In this document: piece by piece, positions 1 through 7,702 of the stretch | Numbering within the stretch: position 1 is the first letter of the stretch | How the letters are laid out: the number at the start of each line of letters is the position of its first letter | From: JBLHLB01 sp047618505 | Lineage (GTDB): Bacteria > Planctomycetota > UBA1135 > GCA-002686595 | Assembly (NCBI GenBank): GCA_047618505.1 | Contig: JBLHLB010000034.1 | Location: 1-20,505 of the forward strand | Reading direction: 5' to 3' | DNA length: 20,505 nt | Program-made: the position numbers and the translations under genes | The notes under the pieces: model-generated | What the model saw: the letters and a program-made list of their open reading frames with translations, nothing else | The model's database searches: none | What the model was told of the DNA's origin: nothing

Positions 1-664
1 CTCCGACGTCTAAGGCTTCACGGAGGTGCGTGGCGGATTGCGCACCACCGGATGCGATGACTGGGACGCCAACGGCTGCGCACACGGCACTGAGCAGCTC
101 CAGGTCATAGCCGGAGAGGGTGCCGTCCCGATCGAAGCTCGTGAGCAGGATCTCGCCGGCGCCGAGCCTGACTGCCTGCTTGCACCAGTCGACCGCGTCG
201 AGTCCCGGCCGAGACTTACCACTATGGGTTACGGCCTCCCAGGCCGGGGCTCTCTCTGTGGGGAGTCGCGCGGCGTCCAGCGCTAGAACGACACATTGGC
301 TTCCGAAGCGATTCGCTAACTCACTCAGGAGTTGGGGCCGATCAACTGCTGCACTGTTGACGCCGACCTTGTCAGCGCCTGCCTCGAGTAGTCGTTCCGC
401 GTCAGCCACGGAACGTACGCCGCCACCGACCATCAGGGGGATCGGCAAGACTGCGCGGATTCGCCGCACGACCTCCAGACCATGGTCGCGCCCCTTGGGG
501 GTAGCCGACACATCAAGGAGGGCAAGTTCATCCGCCCCCTGGTCAGAGTAGGCGAGAGCGCGCTCCAGGGGGTCGCCTGCATCCCGGAGCCCGTGGAATT
601 GAATCCCCTTTACGACTCGCCCGTCCTGAACATCAAGGCAGGGGATAATCCTAGGTCGTAACAT
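1..664 (-). CDS. hisF: HisF, imidazole glycerol phosphate synthase cyclase subunit (3' end beyond window)
   Basis: HisF closes the imidazole ring: with ammonia from HisH it turns PRFAR into imidazole glycerol phosphate and AICAR. The minus-strand frame is open from ATG at 664 to the window edge, giving 221 codons of the usual roughly 255, so about 35 C-terminal residues are missing. It begins MLRPRIIPCLDVQDGRVVKG, with the catalytic Asp in PCLDV. Further along are the phosphate-binding stretch PLMVGGGVRS, the second catalytic Asp region (VVLALDA), LLTSFDRDGT and VIASGGA, all standard TIM-barrel landmarks. Its ATG overlaps the hisH stop by one base (TGATG), which suggests translational coupling and fits the HisH-HisF heterodimer. 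Identification is very secure. hisA and hisD are not in the window and may lie further downstream or elsewhere. Confidence 0.96.
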   Translation of the reverse strand, partial: MLRPRIIPCLDVQDGRVVKGIQFHGLRDAGDPLERALAYSDQGADELALLDVSATPKGRDHGLEVVRRIRAVLPIPLMVGGGVRSVADAERLLEAGADKVGVNSAAVDRPQLLSELANRFGSQCVVLALDAARLPTERAPAWEAVTHSGKSRPGLDAVDWCKQAVRLGAGEILLTSFDRDGTLSGYDLELLSAVCAAVGVPVIASGGAQSATHLREALDVG

Positions 665-1290
665 CAGTTTGCCTCCATGCCACTGAGGAGCCAGCGCTCA
701 ATGAGTTTGGCACCCCAAGCTCCCGAGAGCTCAGGGTGGAATTGGCAGCCCAGGACTTTTCCGCGTTGGACCGCGCTCACAAAAGCGCCGCCATAGTTGG
801 TCAGCGCACAGGACCAACCTGAGGGAATGCCATCGAGTCGATAGGAGTTTGCGAAGTAGGCTTCACCCGGCTCGATCCACTGGCCGCCCGTGGGCTCGAC
901 TCGATTCCAGCCGAGGTGGGGAATGCGTAGACCTCCTTGAAAGCGCAGGACAGCGCTGTCCACGAGGCCGAGTCCAGGTCGCCCGGGACCCTCTTGACTG
1001 GATTCGCAGAGCAAGTGCAGCCCAAGACAAATAGCGAGGGTCGCACGATTCGCGAGGACACGACGTCGCAGAGGTTCGCGCAGTCCCAGGGCATCGATCT
1101 CATCCAGCGCCGCGGAAAAAGCGCCCACGCCAGGGAGAACAAGGTGCGAAGCCGATTCGACCTCTAGCGGGTCGCGTGTGAGACGAGGGCGCGCGCCTAG
1201 GCGCCTGATGGAAGCCATGACCGAAGCAGTGTTCGCCGTGCCTGTGGAGACAACGAGCACCTGGGTCTGGGCCAATGTTTGCTCGCTCAT
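664..1290 (-). CDS. hisH: HisH, glutamine amidotransferase subunit of IGP synthase
   Basis: HisH hydrolyses glutamine and channels ammonia to HisF. The protein is 208 residues, normal for the family. It shows the class I amidotransferase pattern: an oxyanion region PGVGAF (about 53-58), the nucleophile Cys88 in AICLGLHLLCE, and the His/Glu pair in GCQFHPELSG (His185, Glu187). The nucleophile elbow has Leu-His where Met-Gln is more usual (CLGLHLL versus CLGMQLL), a mild variation. I chose ATG 1290 because it overlaps the hisB stop as ATGA, matching the other coupled junctions in this operon. A longer frame upstream only shadows hisB. Confidence 0.95.
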   Translation of the reverse strand: MSEQTLAQTQVLVVSTGTANTASVMASIRRLGARPRLTRDPLEVESASHLVLPGVGAFSAALDEIDALGLREPLRRRVLANRATLAICLGLHLLCESSQEGPGRPGLGLVDSAVLRFQGGLRIPHLGWNRVEPTGGQWIEPGEAYFANSYRLDGIPSGWSCALTNYGGAFVSAVQRGKVLGCQFHPELSGAWGAKLIERWLLSGMEAN

Positions 1291-1886
1291 AGAACTCCCT
1301 TCGTGCTGGGCACTGCGTTTCCCTCGCGGGCGACGGCAATACGAAGCGCGACAGCCACCGCCTTGAATGCGGCCTCTGCTTTGTGGTGGTCGTTTGAGCC
1401 GCTGATCATGTTGACATGCAGGGCCATGCGAGACTCGATGGCAAGGGTCTGGAGGAAGTGCGTGAGATTCTCCGTGGCGACCTGCCCCAACATCTCGCGG
1501 CGAAAGCGCAGCTCGATCGCGGGCCAAGGACGCCCCGAAAGGTCGACAACAGCTCGCGCGAGGGCTTCATCCAAGGGCACGAAGGAGTAGCCGAAGCGGG
1601 CGATACCTGCACGATCTCCTAGGGCATCGCCAAGGGCAGATCCGAGTGCCAAGGCGCAGTCCTCGACCGTGTGATGGTCGTCCACTTCGAGGTCCCCTTT
1701 GGCGCTGAGATTCAGGTCGAAGTGCGCATGTTTGGCCAGTGCAGTCAACATGTGGTCAAGGAACAGAAGACCGGTGTCCACCTCTGCCGTTCCGTTTCCA
1801 TCGAGGTTTAGCCGGACTTGCACTTCGACTTCGCTTGTGGCGCGTCTGATGTTTGAGACACGCTGCGTGGTGGGGTCGCTGTCCAT
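1287..1886 (-). CDS. hisB: HisB, imidazoleglycerol-phosphate dehydratase (monofunctional)
   Basis: This enzyme dehydrates imidazole glycerol phosphate to imidazole acetol phosphate, the substrate of HisC. At 199 residues it is the stand-alone dehydratase, without the N-terminal phosphatase domain of enterobacterial HisB. Metal-ligand motifs are intact: FLDHM (about 43-47), DDHHTVED (about 69-76) and NDHHKAEAAFKA (about 165-176). The ATG at 1886 shares one base with the TAA stop of the upstream hisC fusion (TAATG), and the stop overlaps the hisH ATG. The phosphatase activity missing here is probably supplied by the HAD domain fused to HisC next door. Confidence 0.96.
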   Translation of the reverse strand: MDSDPTTQRVSNIRRATSEVEVQVRLNLDGNGTAEVDTGLLFLDHMLTALAKHAHFDLNLSAKGDLEVDDHHTVEDCALALGSALGDALGDRAGIARFGYSFVPLDEALARAVVDLSGRPWPAIELRFRREMLGQVATENLTHFLQTLAIESRMALHVNMISGSNDHHKAEAAFKAVAVALRIAVAREGNAVPSTKGVL

Positions 1887-3565
1887 TACAGAAGCTCCTT
1901 CAGGTCCGCTGTTTGACGGAGTATGTGGGCGGCGCCGTTGGCTGAGAGGGCGCGTGCGGCATTCTCTTCGTTCCCTCCTGGGGGAATCACACCGATGGGG
2001 ACAACGCCAGCCGTTCGAGCGGCAACGAGGTCATCCGGTGTGTCGCCCAGCATCCAAGCTCGTTCGCAAGACAGGAGTTTTAGGGCCAGTAGAACAGGGT
2101 CTGGACTCGGCTTGAGGGTGGTGTCCTCGCGGCAGACGATGGCCTTGAACAGGTCCTGTAGTTGATAGCGCCGAAGGAATTCCAACGCATCAGCACGGGG
2201 ACGTCCCGTTACGACGGCGAGTGAGTAGCGCTTTGCCCAGGCAGTCAGGAGCGCGGTAGGTGCGCAGGGCACCTCCCGATCCTTCAGCCCTTGCTTCCCC
2301 TCGATGCCTTGGTAGAGGCCTTCGAAGCGCGAGGTGACTTCCGCCAGGGAGACTTCGACCCCGCGCTCCGCCAGGAGTCTATGGGTCACGACCCAGTCAT
2401 CGTTTGCCCCGGGCTGCGCTTTGGCTCGTTCGATATCGGCAGTTGAGAGGACAAGTCCGAGGCTTGCGGCGGTTTGCTGGATGGCCACGCGATAGGAGCC
2501 CGAAACATCGGCGAGGACGCCATCCAGGTCAAAGAGCAGGGCTTGGGGCGAGAGGACCGTGTGCAGCGCCGCGAGCAGCCGGGCGAAGGCTTGGGGCGTC
2601 CCCGGCATGGACACCCGTATGGCGTCCGTCAACGAAGGGTTATCGGGAAATCTACGGATGGCGATCCCAAGGGATTCCATGGCGGCTTGGACCCAGGCGG
2701 CATTTATTCCTCGCAGCAAGACGAAGTTTGCCTGGCTAGGGGCGCTGCAACGAACTCCGATCTTGTCGAGAGCTGCAATCAGCATTCTAGACTGCTCGCG
2801 CGTGACGCGAACCGATTCCCGCATGTCGCCCTCGCCCGTCGAGAGGCGTTCGAGCGCGATGGCAGCGGAGGCGATCGAAACAGGGTAGGGATTACCCGCC
2901 GCCCGCAGTCGCTCAATCCACTCTGGAGATCCCAGGGCGTATCCCACACGCAGTCCCGCGAGTCCCCAAGCCTTGGATAGTGTTCGCACAACCACGACGT
3001 TGTCGTGCTGAAGGGCGGCTGCTGTCAAATCTTCATCCGCGTACTCAGCATAGGCAGCGTCCAAGACCAAGAGGGTCTCTGGGAGTGCCAGGGCGATGCG
3101 TTCGAGATCGTCATGACTGGCGACAGCGCCGGTGGGGTTGTTGGGGGAAACCAGGAACACGATCCGTGTGTTGGGGCGGATGGCTGCGAGGAAATCGTCC
3201 GTGGGGAACGCGCCCTCGGGCCAGTCGATTGACCGCAGAGTTCCCCCTGCCATGCGGACATAGCGCGGGATCATCTCGAAGGTCGGCTCAGCGATTAGTG
3301 CTTCTCCGCCGTGACCAAGAGTTGCGAGGCAGACCCGAAGCAGGGCATCGTCTCCCCCCGCTGTGACCAGCAAGCGATCAGGTGAAACCGACAAGCGTGC
3401 CGCCAGAGTGTCCCCCAGCGTCGAGAGATCGGGATAGCGTGCAACTACCCTGGAACTCACCGATCCACCCAGGGGGCCCGTCGGTGGCCTACCTTCGTTG
3501 TGAGAGAGCTGTAGATCCGCTAACGGCTGAGGGGGATGCGTGTGTTGGGGGGCGTAGTCTTTCAC
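1886..3565 (-). CDS. hisC: HisC-HAD fusion: histidinol-phosphate aminotransferase plus HAD-IA phosphatase (probable histidinol phosphatase)
   Basis: The 559-residue protein has two enzyme domains. Residues 1 to about 338 are a PLP fold-type I aminotransferase of the HisC kind: SPNNPTG (140-146), the Asp-Ala-Ala-Tyr stretch (169-172), the PLP Lys198 in RTLSKAWGLAGLRVGYA, and FVLLRG. Residues about 341-559 are a HAD subfamily IA phosphatase: motif I FDLDGVLAD (Asp346, Asp348), motif II VVTGR (Thr453), motif III Lys485, and motif IV GDTPDD (508-512). HisC converts imidazole acetol phosphate to histidinol phosphate, and histidinol phosphatase is the next step. Having both on one chain inside the operon strongly suggests a bifunctional enzyme. 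The start is GTG at 3565, overlapping the hisG stop (GTGA). The aminotransferase call is firm; the phosphatase substrate is inferred from context. Confidence 0.92.
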   Translation of the reverse strand: MKDYAPQHTHPPQPLADLQLSHNEGRPPTGPLGGSVSSRVVARYPDLSTLGDTLAARLSVSPDRLLVTAGGDDALLRVCLATLGHGGEALIAEPTFEMIPRYVRMAGGTLRSIDWPEGAFPTDDFLAAIRPNTRIVFLVSPNNPTGAVASHDDLERIALALPETLLVLDAAYAEYADEDLTAAALQHDNVVVVRTLSKAWGLAGLRVGYALGSPEWIERLRAAGNPYPVSIASAAIALERLSTGEGDMRESVRVTREQSRMLIAALDKIGVRCSAPSQANFVLLRGINAAWVQAAMESLGIAIRRFPDNPSLTDAIRVSMPGTPQAFARLLAALHTVLSPQALLFDLDGVLADVSGSYRVAIQQTAASLGLVLSTADIERAKAQPGANDDWVVTHRLLAERGVEVSLAEVTSRFEGLYQGIEGKQGLKDREVPCAPTALLTAWAKRYSLAVVTGRPRADALEFLRRYQLQDLFKAIVCREDTTLKPSPDPVLLALKLLSCERAWMLGDTPDDLVAARTAGVVPIGVIPPGGNEENAARALSANGAAHILRQTADLKELL

Positions 3566-4437
3566 GGTACGATTTGCTCACAGCGTGAAACGACAATGTC
3601 GGTTGCGCCGCGAGCTTTTAGATCGGGCACCAGAGTGGGGAGTTGAGTGCGCTTGACTGCAGCACGGACCGCGAAGCCGGATTCACCATGCAGGCCCGAG
3701 ATCGTCGGCCTTTGCATGCAGGGCAATGCTTCAACAACACGCGTTAGGTTTTCGCTCGATACATTGAGCTCCACCATCGCTCGTCCTCGGGCCTCGAGAA
3801 CCGCCCGGAGACAGAGAGTCAGATCCTCGATACGGCCCCGCTTGACCGGATTTTCCAGGGCCATCGGGTTCGCGTAGAGTCGAGTCGACGAGCTCATGAG
3901 CTCGTCGAATACTTCCAGGCGATTGGCGATCAAGGTCGCTCCCGTGGACGTGTTGTCCACGATCACGTCTGCATCCTCAGGAGGGAAGACCTCCGTTGCG
4001 CCGTAGGTGCGGACGAGGGTCCCGTCAATTCCACTGGCTTGCATCCACTTGCGCGCCAGGCGCCCGTATTCGCTGGCGACAACCAACGGCCGCTTGGGCA
4101 GCTGTCCTTCGGTGAGGAGTTCGCCTGGGGCGGCGGCTACTAGCCGCACTGGATTGAGTCCAGTATCGAGCAACTCGACCAGCTGGGCGTCCTTCTCAGC
4201 GACCCAATCCGCCCCCGCGAAACCCACGTCGCGGGATCCCGCGGCGAGCATCTCGACGATGTTCTGCGGTTTGAGCAGTTTGGTTTCGAAGCCCTCAACA
4301 GAGAGGCTTGGTCGATAGCCGCGTGCTCCGGTTTGGACGCGGATGCCTGCTTCGGAAAGCAGGGAAACTACACCGTCTTGGATCCGTCCTTTGGGGAGGG
4401 CGAGGTGTACGGGTTCAATTTGATTGATGGGGGACAT
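3562..4437 (-). CDS. hisG: HisG, ATP phosphoribosyltransferase (long form)
   Basis: HisG catalyses the committed, feedback-inhibited first step, joining ATP and PRPP. The 291-residue length marks the long form, which carries its own C-terminal regulatory ACT-like domain and does not need HisZ. Visible landmarks are LALPKGRI (12-19), VGFAGADWV (about 71-79), the PRPP-binding loop DNTSTGATL (161-169), and a HisG_C-type tail from about residue 225 ending VVSRCEQIVP. It is the first gene of the five-gene cluster and is preceded by about 410 bp without a gene. The Shine-Dalgarno signal is weak; a GAG lies about 7 bases before the ATG. The stop overlaps the GTG start of the hisC fusion. Confidence 0.95.
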   Translation of the reverse strand: MSPINQIEPVHLALPKGRIQDGVVSLLSEAGIRVQTGARGYRPSLSVEGFETKLLKPQNIVEMLAAGSRDVGFAGADWVAEKDAQLVELLDTGLNPVRLVAAAPGELLTEGQLPKRPLVVASEYGRLARKWMQASGIDGTLVRTYGATEVFPPEDADVIVDNTSTGATLIANRLEVFDELMSSSTRLYANPMALENPVKRGRIEDLTLCLRAVLEARGRAMVELNVSSENLTRVVEALPCMQRPTISGLHGESGFAVRAAVKRTQLPTLVPDLKARGATDIVVSRCEQIVP

Positions 4438-4453
4438 TGGGCACTCGGTGGTG

Positions 4454-4553
4454 CCGACCCCTGCAAATTGACCTGTCCCTTAAACAACAGCGCCGACCGC
4501 AAGGGTCGGCGTGAAGCTCGTTCGTTGACTAGACGACCTCGCTCAACCGACCC
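4454..4553 (-). promoter_or_regulatory. his leader with mutually exclusive pairing segments (attenuator-like)
   Basis: In the transcript direction four short segments follow each other: A = GGGTCGG (4553-4547), B = CGCCGACC plus C (4511-4503), C = GGTCGGCG (4498-4491) and D = GGGGTCGGC (4461-4453). B pairs perfectly with C as an 8-bp stem with a five-base loop. The core of B (CCGACCC) is also complementary to A and to D. Only one pairing can form at a time, as in attenuators and riboswitch expression platforms. D ends about 16 bases before the hisG ATG, so a B-D pairing would sit near the ribosome site. There is no U-tract after the B-C hairpin, so a translational mechanism is as likely as termination. 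The function is inferred. Confidence 0.45.
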
Positions 4554-4625
4554 TGTAGGGATGGTGATGCAAGGGCCAAGAAACGAGTACTTGGGCGATG
4601 GGTGATCTCGCGGACATAGGCGCAG

Positions 4626-4654
4626 TGTATATGGGGCTGAAGCGAGGGGCGCAA
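4626..4654 (-). promoter_or_regulatory. Candidate sigma70-like promoter for the his operon
   Basis: On the minus strand TTGCGC (4654-4649) and TATACA (4631-4626) are separated by exactly 17 bases. The -35 matches TTGACA only at its first three bases; the -10 is a moderate match. Transcription from here would give a leader of roughly 180 bases before hisG containing all the pairing segments. This is a pattern match only. Confidence 0.3.
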
Positions 4655-4848
4655 GACGCAAAACTGTAAATGAAAAACGACCCTAGCCGGGCGGGACCGG
4701 ATGGCGGCGCTGCTTAGGGGGGCTTGGGCTGTCGATCTTGGGCGCTGAGCCGTGCACGCGGATTGCGCTCCGCAGGATGTGCGGCTTGGGTCGAGCGAGC
4801 GCTTCAAGCGACTACTTGCCTGCCTAAGTACTGTCCCTATTGCGGGCC

Positions 4849-5613
4849 CTATCGCGGACCCAATGACTGGCCTTCCCCTTGGGACCTGTCGCCATTGCCT
4901 CGGAGGTGGAGGCAAGTTTTCAAGCTCTCCGTCGATTCGGCGACGAGATAGAGTGCTTGTTGCTCGTTAGCGCTGAAGGGAGTACTGCAGGCTCGATCCC
5001 GTGTGAACGCAAGTCGCTCAACGCGATCGGAATGCAGGGAACGTTCGAGCTCGCCCACGGAAGACGCGAGGCCGGCTCCAATGGCCCGTAGCTCTCCATT
5101 TTCTAGCGTCAGTCCGAACTCAAAACTGAACCAGTAGAGTCGCTCTATCCGAAGCATTGTCTCGTCGTTGGCGGCAGCGGCCTGGTCCGAGAGGGATTCC
5201 AAGAGAACGCAAAACTCTGGCCGAAGAAGCTGCGGAATGTGACCGAATAGATCGTGGAAGGCGTCCGCCTCCGGCGTGTACTCCAGGTTCCCGTAGCCTC
5301 GAATCCAAAGGGGAGCAGGGAAGCGTCTGTCTCCTAGCAATGCAAGGAAATCGCGGACCGGAATCAGGCCCGGCACTGTTTCTATGCGCCACCCTGAATT
5401 GTTGAAGAGGCTCTTCGATAACTGCGAGTGACTTGGTAGGCGAGAGCCGTCGAGGCCGGCCTGATCTAAACTCTCTAGGCCCTTCAGGAAAGGGCGACAC
5501 ATCGCCTTCTCAAGGCGTCCGCCCTGCCTCTTCCAAAGTTCACGTCACACGGCGTTGGCTTCAGCGAGGGTCTTGGCTCGCCCGTAAACCGCGGGCAGTT
5601 CTTGTTGCTCCAT
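4849..5613 (-). pseudogene. phhA: Phenylalanine-4-hydroxylase with in-frame TGA at codon 23
   Basis: The family hydroxylates phenylalanine to tyrosine using non-heme iron and a pterin. Counting from ATG 5613 the frame is 254 codons, close to bacterial length. It shows the iron ligands His120 and His125 in FHDLFGH and Glu165 in YWFSFEFGL, plus EYTPEADA before them and LYLVAES near the end. Codon 23 is TGA (5547-5545). Its context AV*RELWKRQ matches the family's EHAVW...RQ stretch, so the lost residue is almost certainly Trp (TGG to TGA). The frame resumes unchanged after the stop. An internal ATG at 5502 could start a 217-residue product with all metal ligands but without the first 37 residues. 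It is either a recent pseudogene or a gene using an internal start or readthrough; the rest of the frame is well preserved. Confidence 0.85.
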
Positions 5614-5716
5614 AGGTCTGCTCTGGTGTCATGAGCATCCCATCGGGTGCGGCCCAATTGGAACCAGAGCGCCTGAATAAGTGCTCCGTGTTGTTGATTG
5701 GATGAATCGACTGGCG

Positions 5717-5742
5717 CCCTATTTCAGTGTGTCGAAATAGGG
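5717..5742. promoter_or_regulatory. Perfect 9-bp inverted repeat, operator or hairpin
   Basis: CCCTATTTC (5717-5725) and GAAATAGGG (5734-5742) are perfect reverse complements around an 8-base spacer. The site lies about 104 bp upstream of the hydroxylase start. The AT-rich arms in a GC-rich background and the 26-bp overall size suit a dimeric repressor or activator site. A hairpin in an untranslated leader is equally possible. Confidence 0.4.
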
Positions 5743-5774
5743 ATAAAGCGAACATGAAGGGAAGCCATCTTGCG

Positions 5775-5795
5775 TCCCTCGTCCCTCGTCCCTCT
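5775..5795. repeat. Heptanucleotide tandem repeat TCCCTCG, three copies
   Basis: Units at 5775-5781 and 5782-5788 are identical; the third (5789-5795) ends in T instead of G. The unit differs by one base from the TCCCTAG array at 11015-11042, so the two arrays look related. Confidence 0.7.
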
Positions 5796-5928
5796 GCCTT
5801 GTTGCTGGCGACCATGACTGCAGCCTAGGTCGAAGCGTGAAACCGCCATAGGGGCTCCGCAGGAAGTCTATGTAAGCCCTCTGAGCCTCGAGCTACCGAT
5901 GGGCAAACACCAGAGGAATGATCGAGAT

Positions 5929-6780
5929 CTAACCCTCTTCGTCCCGGCGCCACACCAGGAACGATAGATCGTCGGGCTTATGGGGTTGACCGGGCAAGGG
6001 CGCTTCCATGCGCCCTCGGCAGGTGCGCAGGAGGTCCTCTACGGCATCGGTCAGATTGAGGCCGGAGAGGACGAAGGCGATTTCGTCGGAAGTCATGTTG
6101 TCGACCAGCCCATCGGAGGCAACCAACAACGTATCTCTCGGCGCCAACTCGATCGGAGCGCCAATCTCGATGCGCATCTCTGGAATGCCGATGACGTTGA
6201 AGACCAGGTGGCGGTCCTCATGCCTGAGTGCGTCGCCCTCGGAGATGAATCCGCTCTCCAAGGCATAGCCCATGGGGGAATGCGAGACAGTCTGGAGCTT
6301 GATCTTGCCGCGGCCGCCGATCACTAAAATCTCGGAGTCCCCGACGTGGTAGGGGCGTAGGATGTTGTCGCGCAACTCCGCCACGGCCATGGTCGTCGCG
6401 GCGCCAATGGCGAGCAGAGAAACCTCTCGGTTCGCGTTCTCGATGGCGTCCAGAATAGGTTTCCTGAGGTCGCTGGCATCGCGGGAGACCTGCTCCATTG
6501 ACGCGCACAATTCATAGATTGCCGTCGCGCTGGCCTGATCTCCGCCCCGCGTCCCACCCACACCGTCGGCCACCGCTAGGGCGCCACACTTGTCGTTAAG
6601 GGGGATCACCGCAAGAGCATCCTCGTTGGGCGTATCCTTGGTTGGACTGCGACGTGAGAAGGCGCAGAGAGTACCGCCCAGGAACGGTTGGCAGTGCAGC
6701 TCGTCATCTTCGGCGTGCACCCAAACGCGTGCGTCCTCCGGCGAGCGGGAACGCGGCGACTGCTTGCCTGGGGAGCTCAT
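5929..6780 (-). CDS. PP2C-family serine/threonine protein phosphatase
   Basis: A soluble metal-dependent phosphatase of 283 residues that presumably reverses the kinase encoded just upstream. PP2C landmarks in order are NEDA (Asp54), AVADGVGG (Asp72), GAATTMAVAEL (about 126-136), HVGDSEILVI (about 145-154), ASDGLVDNM (Asp223) and KPDDLSFLVWRR (Asp270/271), so all expected metal-binding acidic positions are present. There are no membrane segments or added sensory domains. I chose ATG 6780 because it overlaps the kinase stop (ATGA); a longer in-frame extension upstream only shadows the kinase. The first 30 or so residues are Ser-, Pro- and Arg-rich and probably disordered. Confidence 0.9.
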   Translation of the reverse strand: MSSPGKQSPRSRSPEDARVWVHAEDDELHCQPFLGGTLCAFSRRSPTKDTPNEDALAVIPLNDKCGALAVADGVGGTRGGDQASATAIYELCASMEQVSRDASDLRKPILDAIENANREVSLLAIGAATTMAVAELRDNILRPYHVGDSEILVIGGRGKIKLQTVSHSPMGYALESGFISEGDALRHEDRHLVFNVIGIPEMRIEIGAPIELAPRDTLLVASDGLVDNMTSDEIAFVLSGLNLTDAVEDLLRTCRGRMEAPLPGQPHKPDDLSFLVWRRDEEG

Positions 6781-7616
6781 GCTTTCTTCCTCCGATCCGT
6801 TTCCGTGCAAGCGAAGACGTGTACCTCGGACTGGATCGCCAAGTAGGCCGTGTGCATGACCTGAGCATCCGCCCAGCGATTCTTGGGGTTGATTTCGACG
6901 GCCCGTCGGATCAGATCGACCAGATCCGGGTGGGCCTTCTTCCTCATCTTCTCGAGGCCAGGCTGGGGCCATTCGAAGGGCCAGGTCGGAAGTTTGGCGC
7001 TCAAGATTCGAGTCATCGTCAAGCCAAGGGAAAACACATCCGAGCGAAAGGAAGGCCGCCCCATGGCCTGCTCCGGAGCCATGTATCCGACGGTGCCGGA
7101 GCCCGATGCGTTCATCGTGCGATAGGCCACGCGTGAAATGCCGAAGTCCGAGAGGCGCAGGCGGTTCTCGGGGAACAGGATCAGGTTGTCGGGCTTGACG
7201 TCGCAGTGCATCACGCGCCGCCCGTGGGCGTGGGCCACGCCGGCGAGAACCTGCTCCAAGTAATCGATGGAGCGCGCATTGGAGAGGCGGGTGCGAAGGC
7301 GTTCCTGAAGAGTCCCCGTGCCCAGGGGCGAGACAATCGTGAAGGTCCCGTCGATGTAGCTTGCGTCCTTAACCGGCAGAACGTTGGGGTGATCGAGCTT
7401 GGCTGTCAGGCGCACTTCACGTTCGAAGTCCTCGAGCACCGCAGGCGTGACCTCTGCATCCTGGGGGATCTTTAGGGCCACCTGGATGCCTTCGATCGTG
7501 TCGTAGGCGCGGTAGATTTCTGCGAATCCGCCCTGGGCGATGTGAGCCTCGATACGGTATTTGCCGAGGCGCTGGCGGGCGCGGAACTTGCGCCTGGAGG
7601 AGGGTCGAAAGGACAT
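6777..7616 (-). CDS. Soluble serine/threonine protein kinase (Hanks type)
   Basis: The 279-residue protein is nearly all kinase domain. It shows a glycine loop AQGGFAEIYRA (27-37), ATP-anchoring Lys49 in VALK, the partner Glu67, the catalytic loop MHCDVKPDN (Asp139, Lys141, Asn144), DFG (157-159) and the activation-segment end MAPEQ (179-183). A basic N-terminus precedes the domain. There is no transmembrane helix or PASTA, WD40 or TPR extension of the kind often attached to planctomycete kinases, so it is predicted cytosolic. HCD replaces the more common HRD; the missing Arg suggests a non-RD type kinase that may not need activation-loop phosphorylation. It is coupled to the PP2C gene and divergent from an ECF sigma gene, a plausible target. 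Confidence 0.92.
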   Translation of the reverse strand: MSFRPSSRRKFRARQRLGKYRIEAHIAQGGFAEIYRAYDTIEGIQVALKIPQDAEVTPAVLEDFEREVRLTAKLDHPNVLPVKDASYIDGTFTIVSPLGTGTLQERLRTRLSNARSIDYLEQVLAGVAHAHGRRVMHCDVKPDNLILFPENRLRLSDFGISRVAYRTMNASGSGTVGYMAPEQAMGRPSFRSDVFSLGLTMTRILSAKLPTWPFEWPQPGLEKMRKKAHPDLVDLIRRAVEINPKNRWADAQVMHTAYLAIQSEVHVFACTETDRRKKA

Positions 7617-7702
7617 GATGGGGGCGCGGCCAGGGCGAACCGCGGCAATGCGAGCTGCACAGGGTACTTATCCAGCGCGTGCGGCACAGCACGACCTAGG
7701 CT

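Larger units (their letters stand above)
4438..4848. other. Intergenic region upstream of hisG
   Basis: This stretch of about 410 bp separates the hisG start from the end of the phenylalanine hydroxylase relic. I see no convincing protein gene; reading frames across it lack recognisable motifs and normal starts. It contains the competing pairing segments and the candidate promoter listed separately. No run of His codons typical of a classical his leader peptide was found. Confidence 0.6.
5614..5928. other. Intergenic region between hydroxylase and phosphatase genes
   Basis: About 315 bp without a convincing gene. It holds the 9-bp inverted repeat and the TCCCTCG heptamers listed separately. 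The part from 5796 to 5928 shows no structure I can recognise. An 84-codon frame across 5561-5815 on the minus strand has no motifs and runs over the repeats, so I do not call it. Confidence 0.55.

Noticed and set aside
1..551. Plus-strand frames opposite hisF and the rest of the his operon
   Set aside because: These are antisense shadows of strongly supported his genes with no motifs of their own.
4529..4915. Minus-strand gene of 128 codons upstream of hisG
   Set aside because: No motif, biased composition and overlap with the hydroxylase tail; it runs across the his leader and is most likely a chance frame. Its few His residues do not form a leader-peptide run.
5545..5547. Selenocysteine at the hydroxylase TGA
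   Set aside because: The family has Trp, not Cys, at this position and no role for selenium; I saw no obvious SECIS-like hairpin just after the codon.
5561..5815. Minus-strand 84-codon gene
   Set aside because: It crosses the inverted repeat and heptamers, has no motif, and overlaps the hydroxylase start in another frame.
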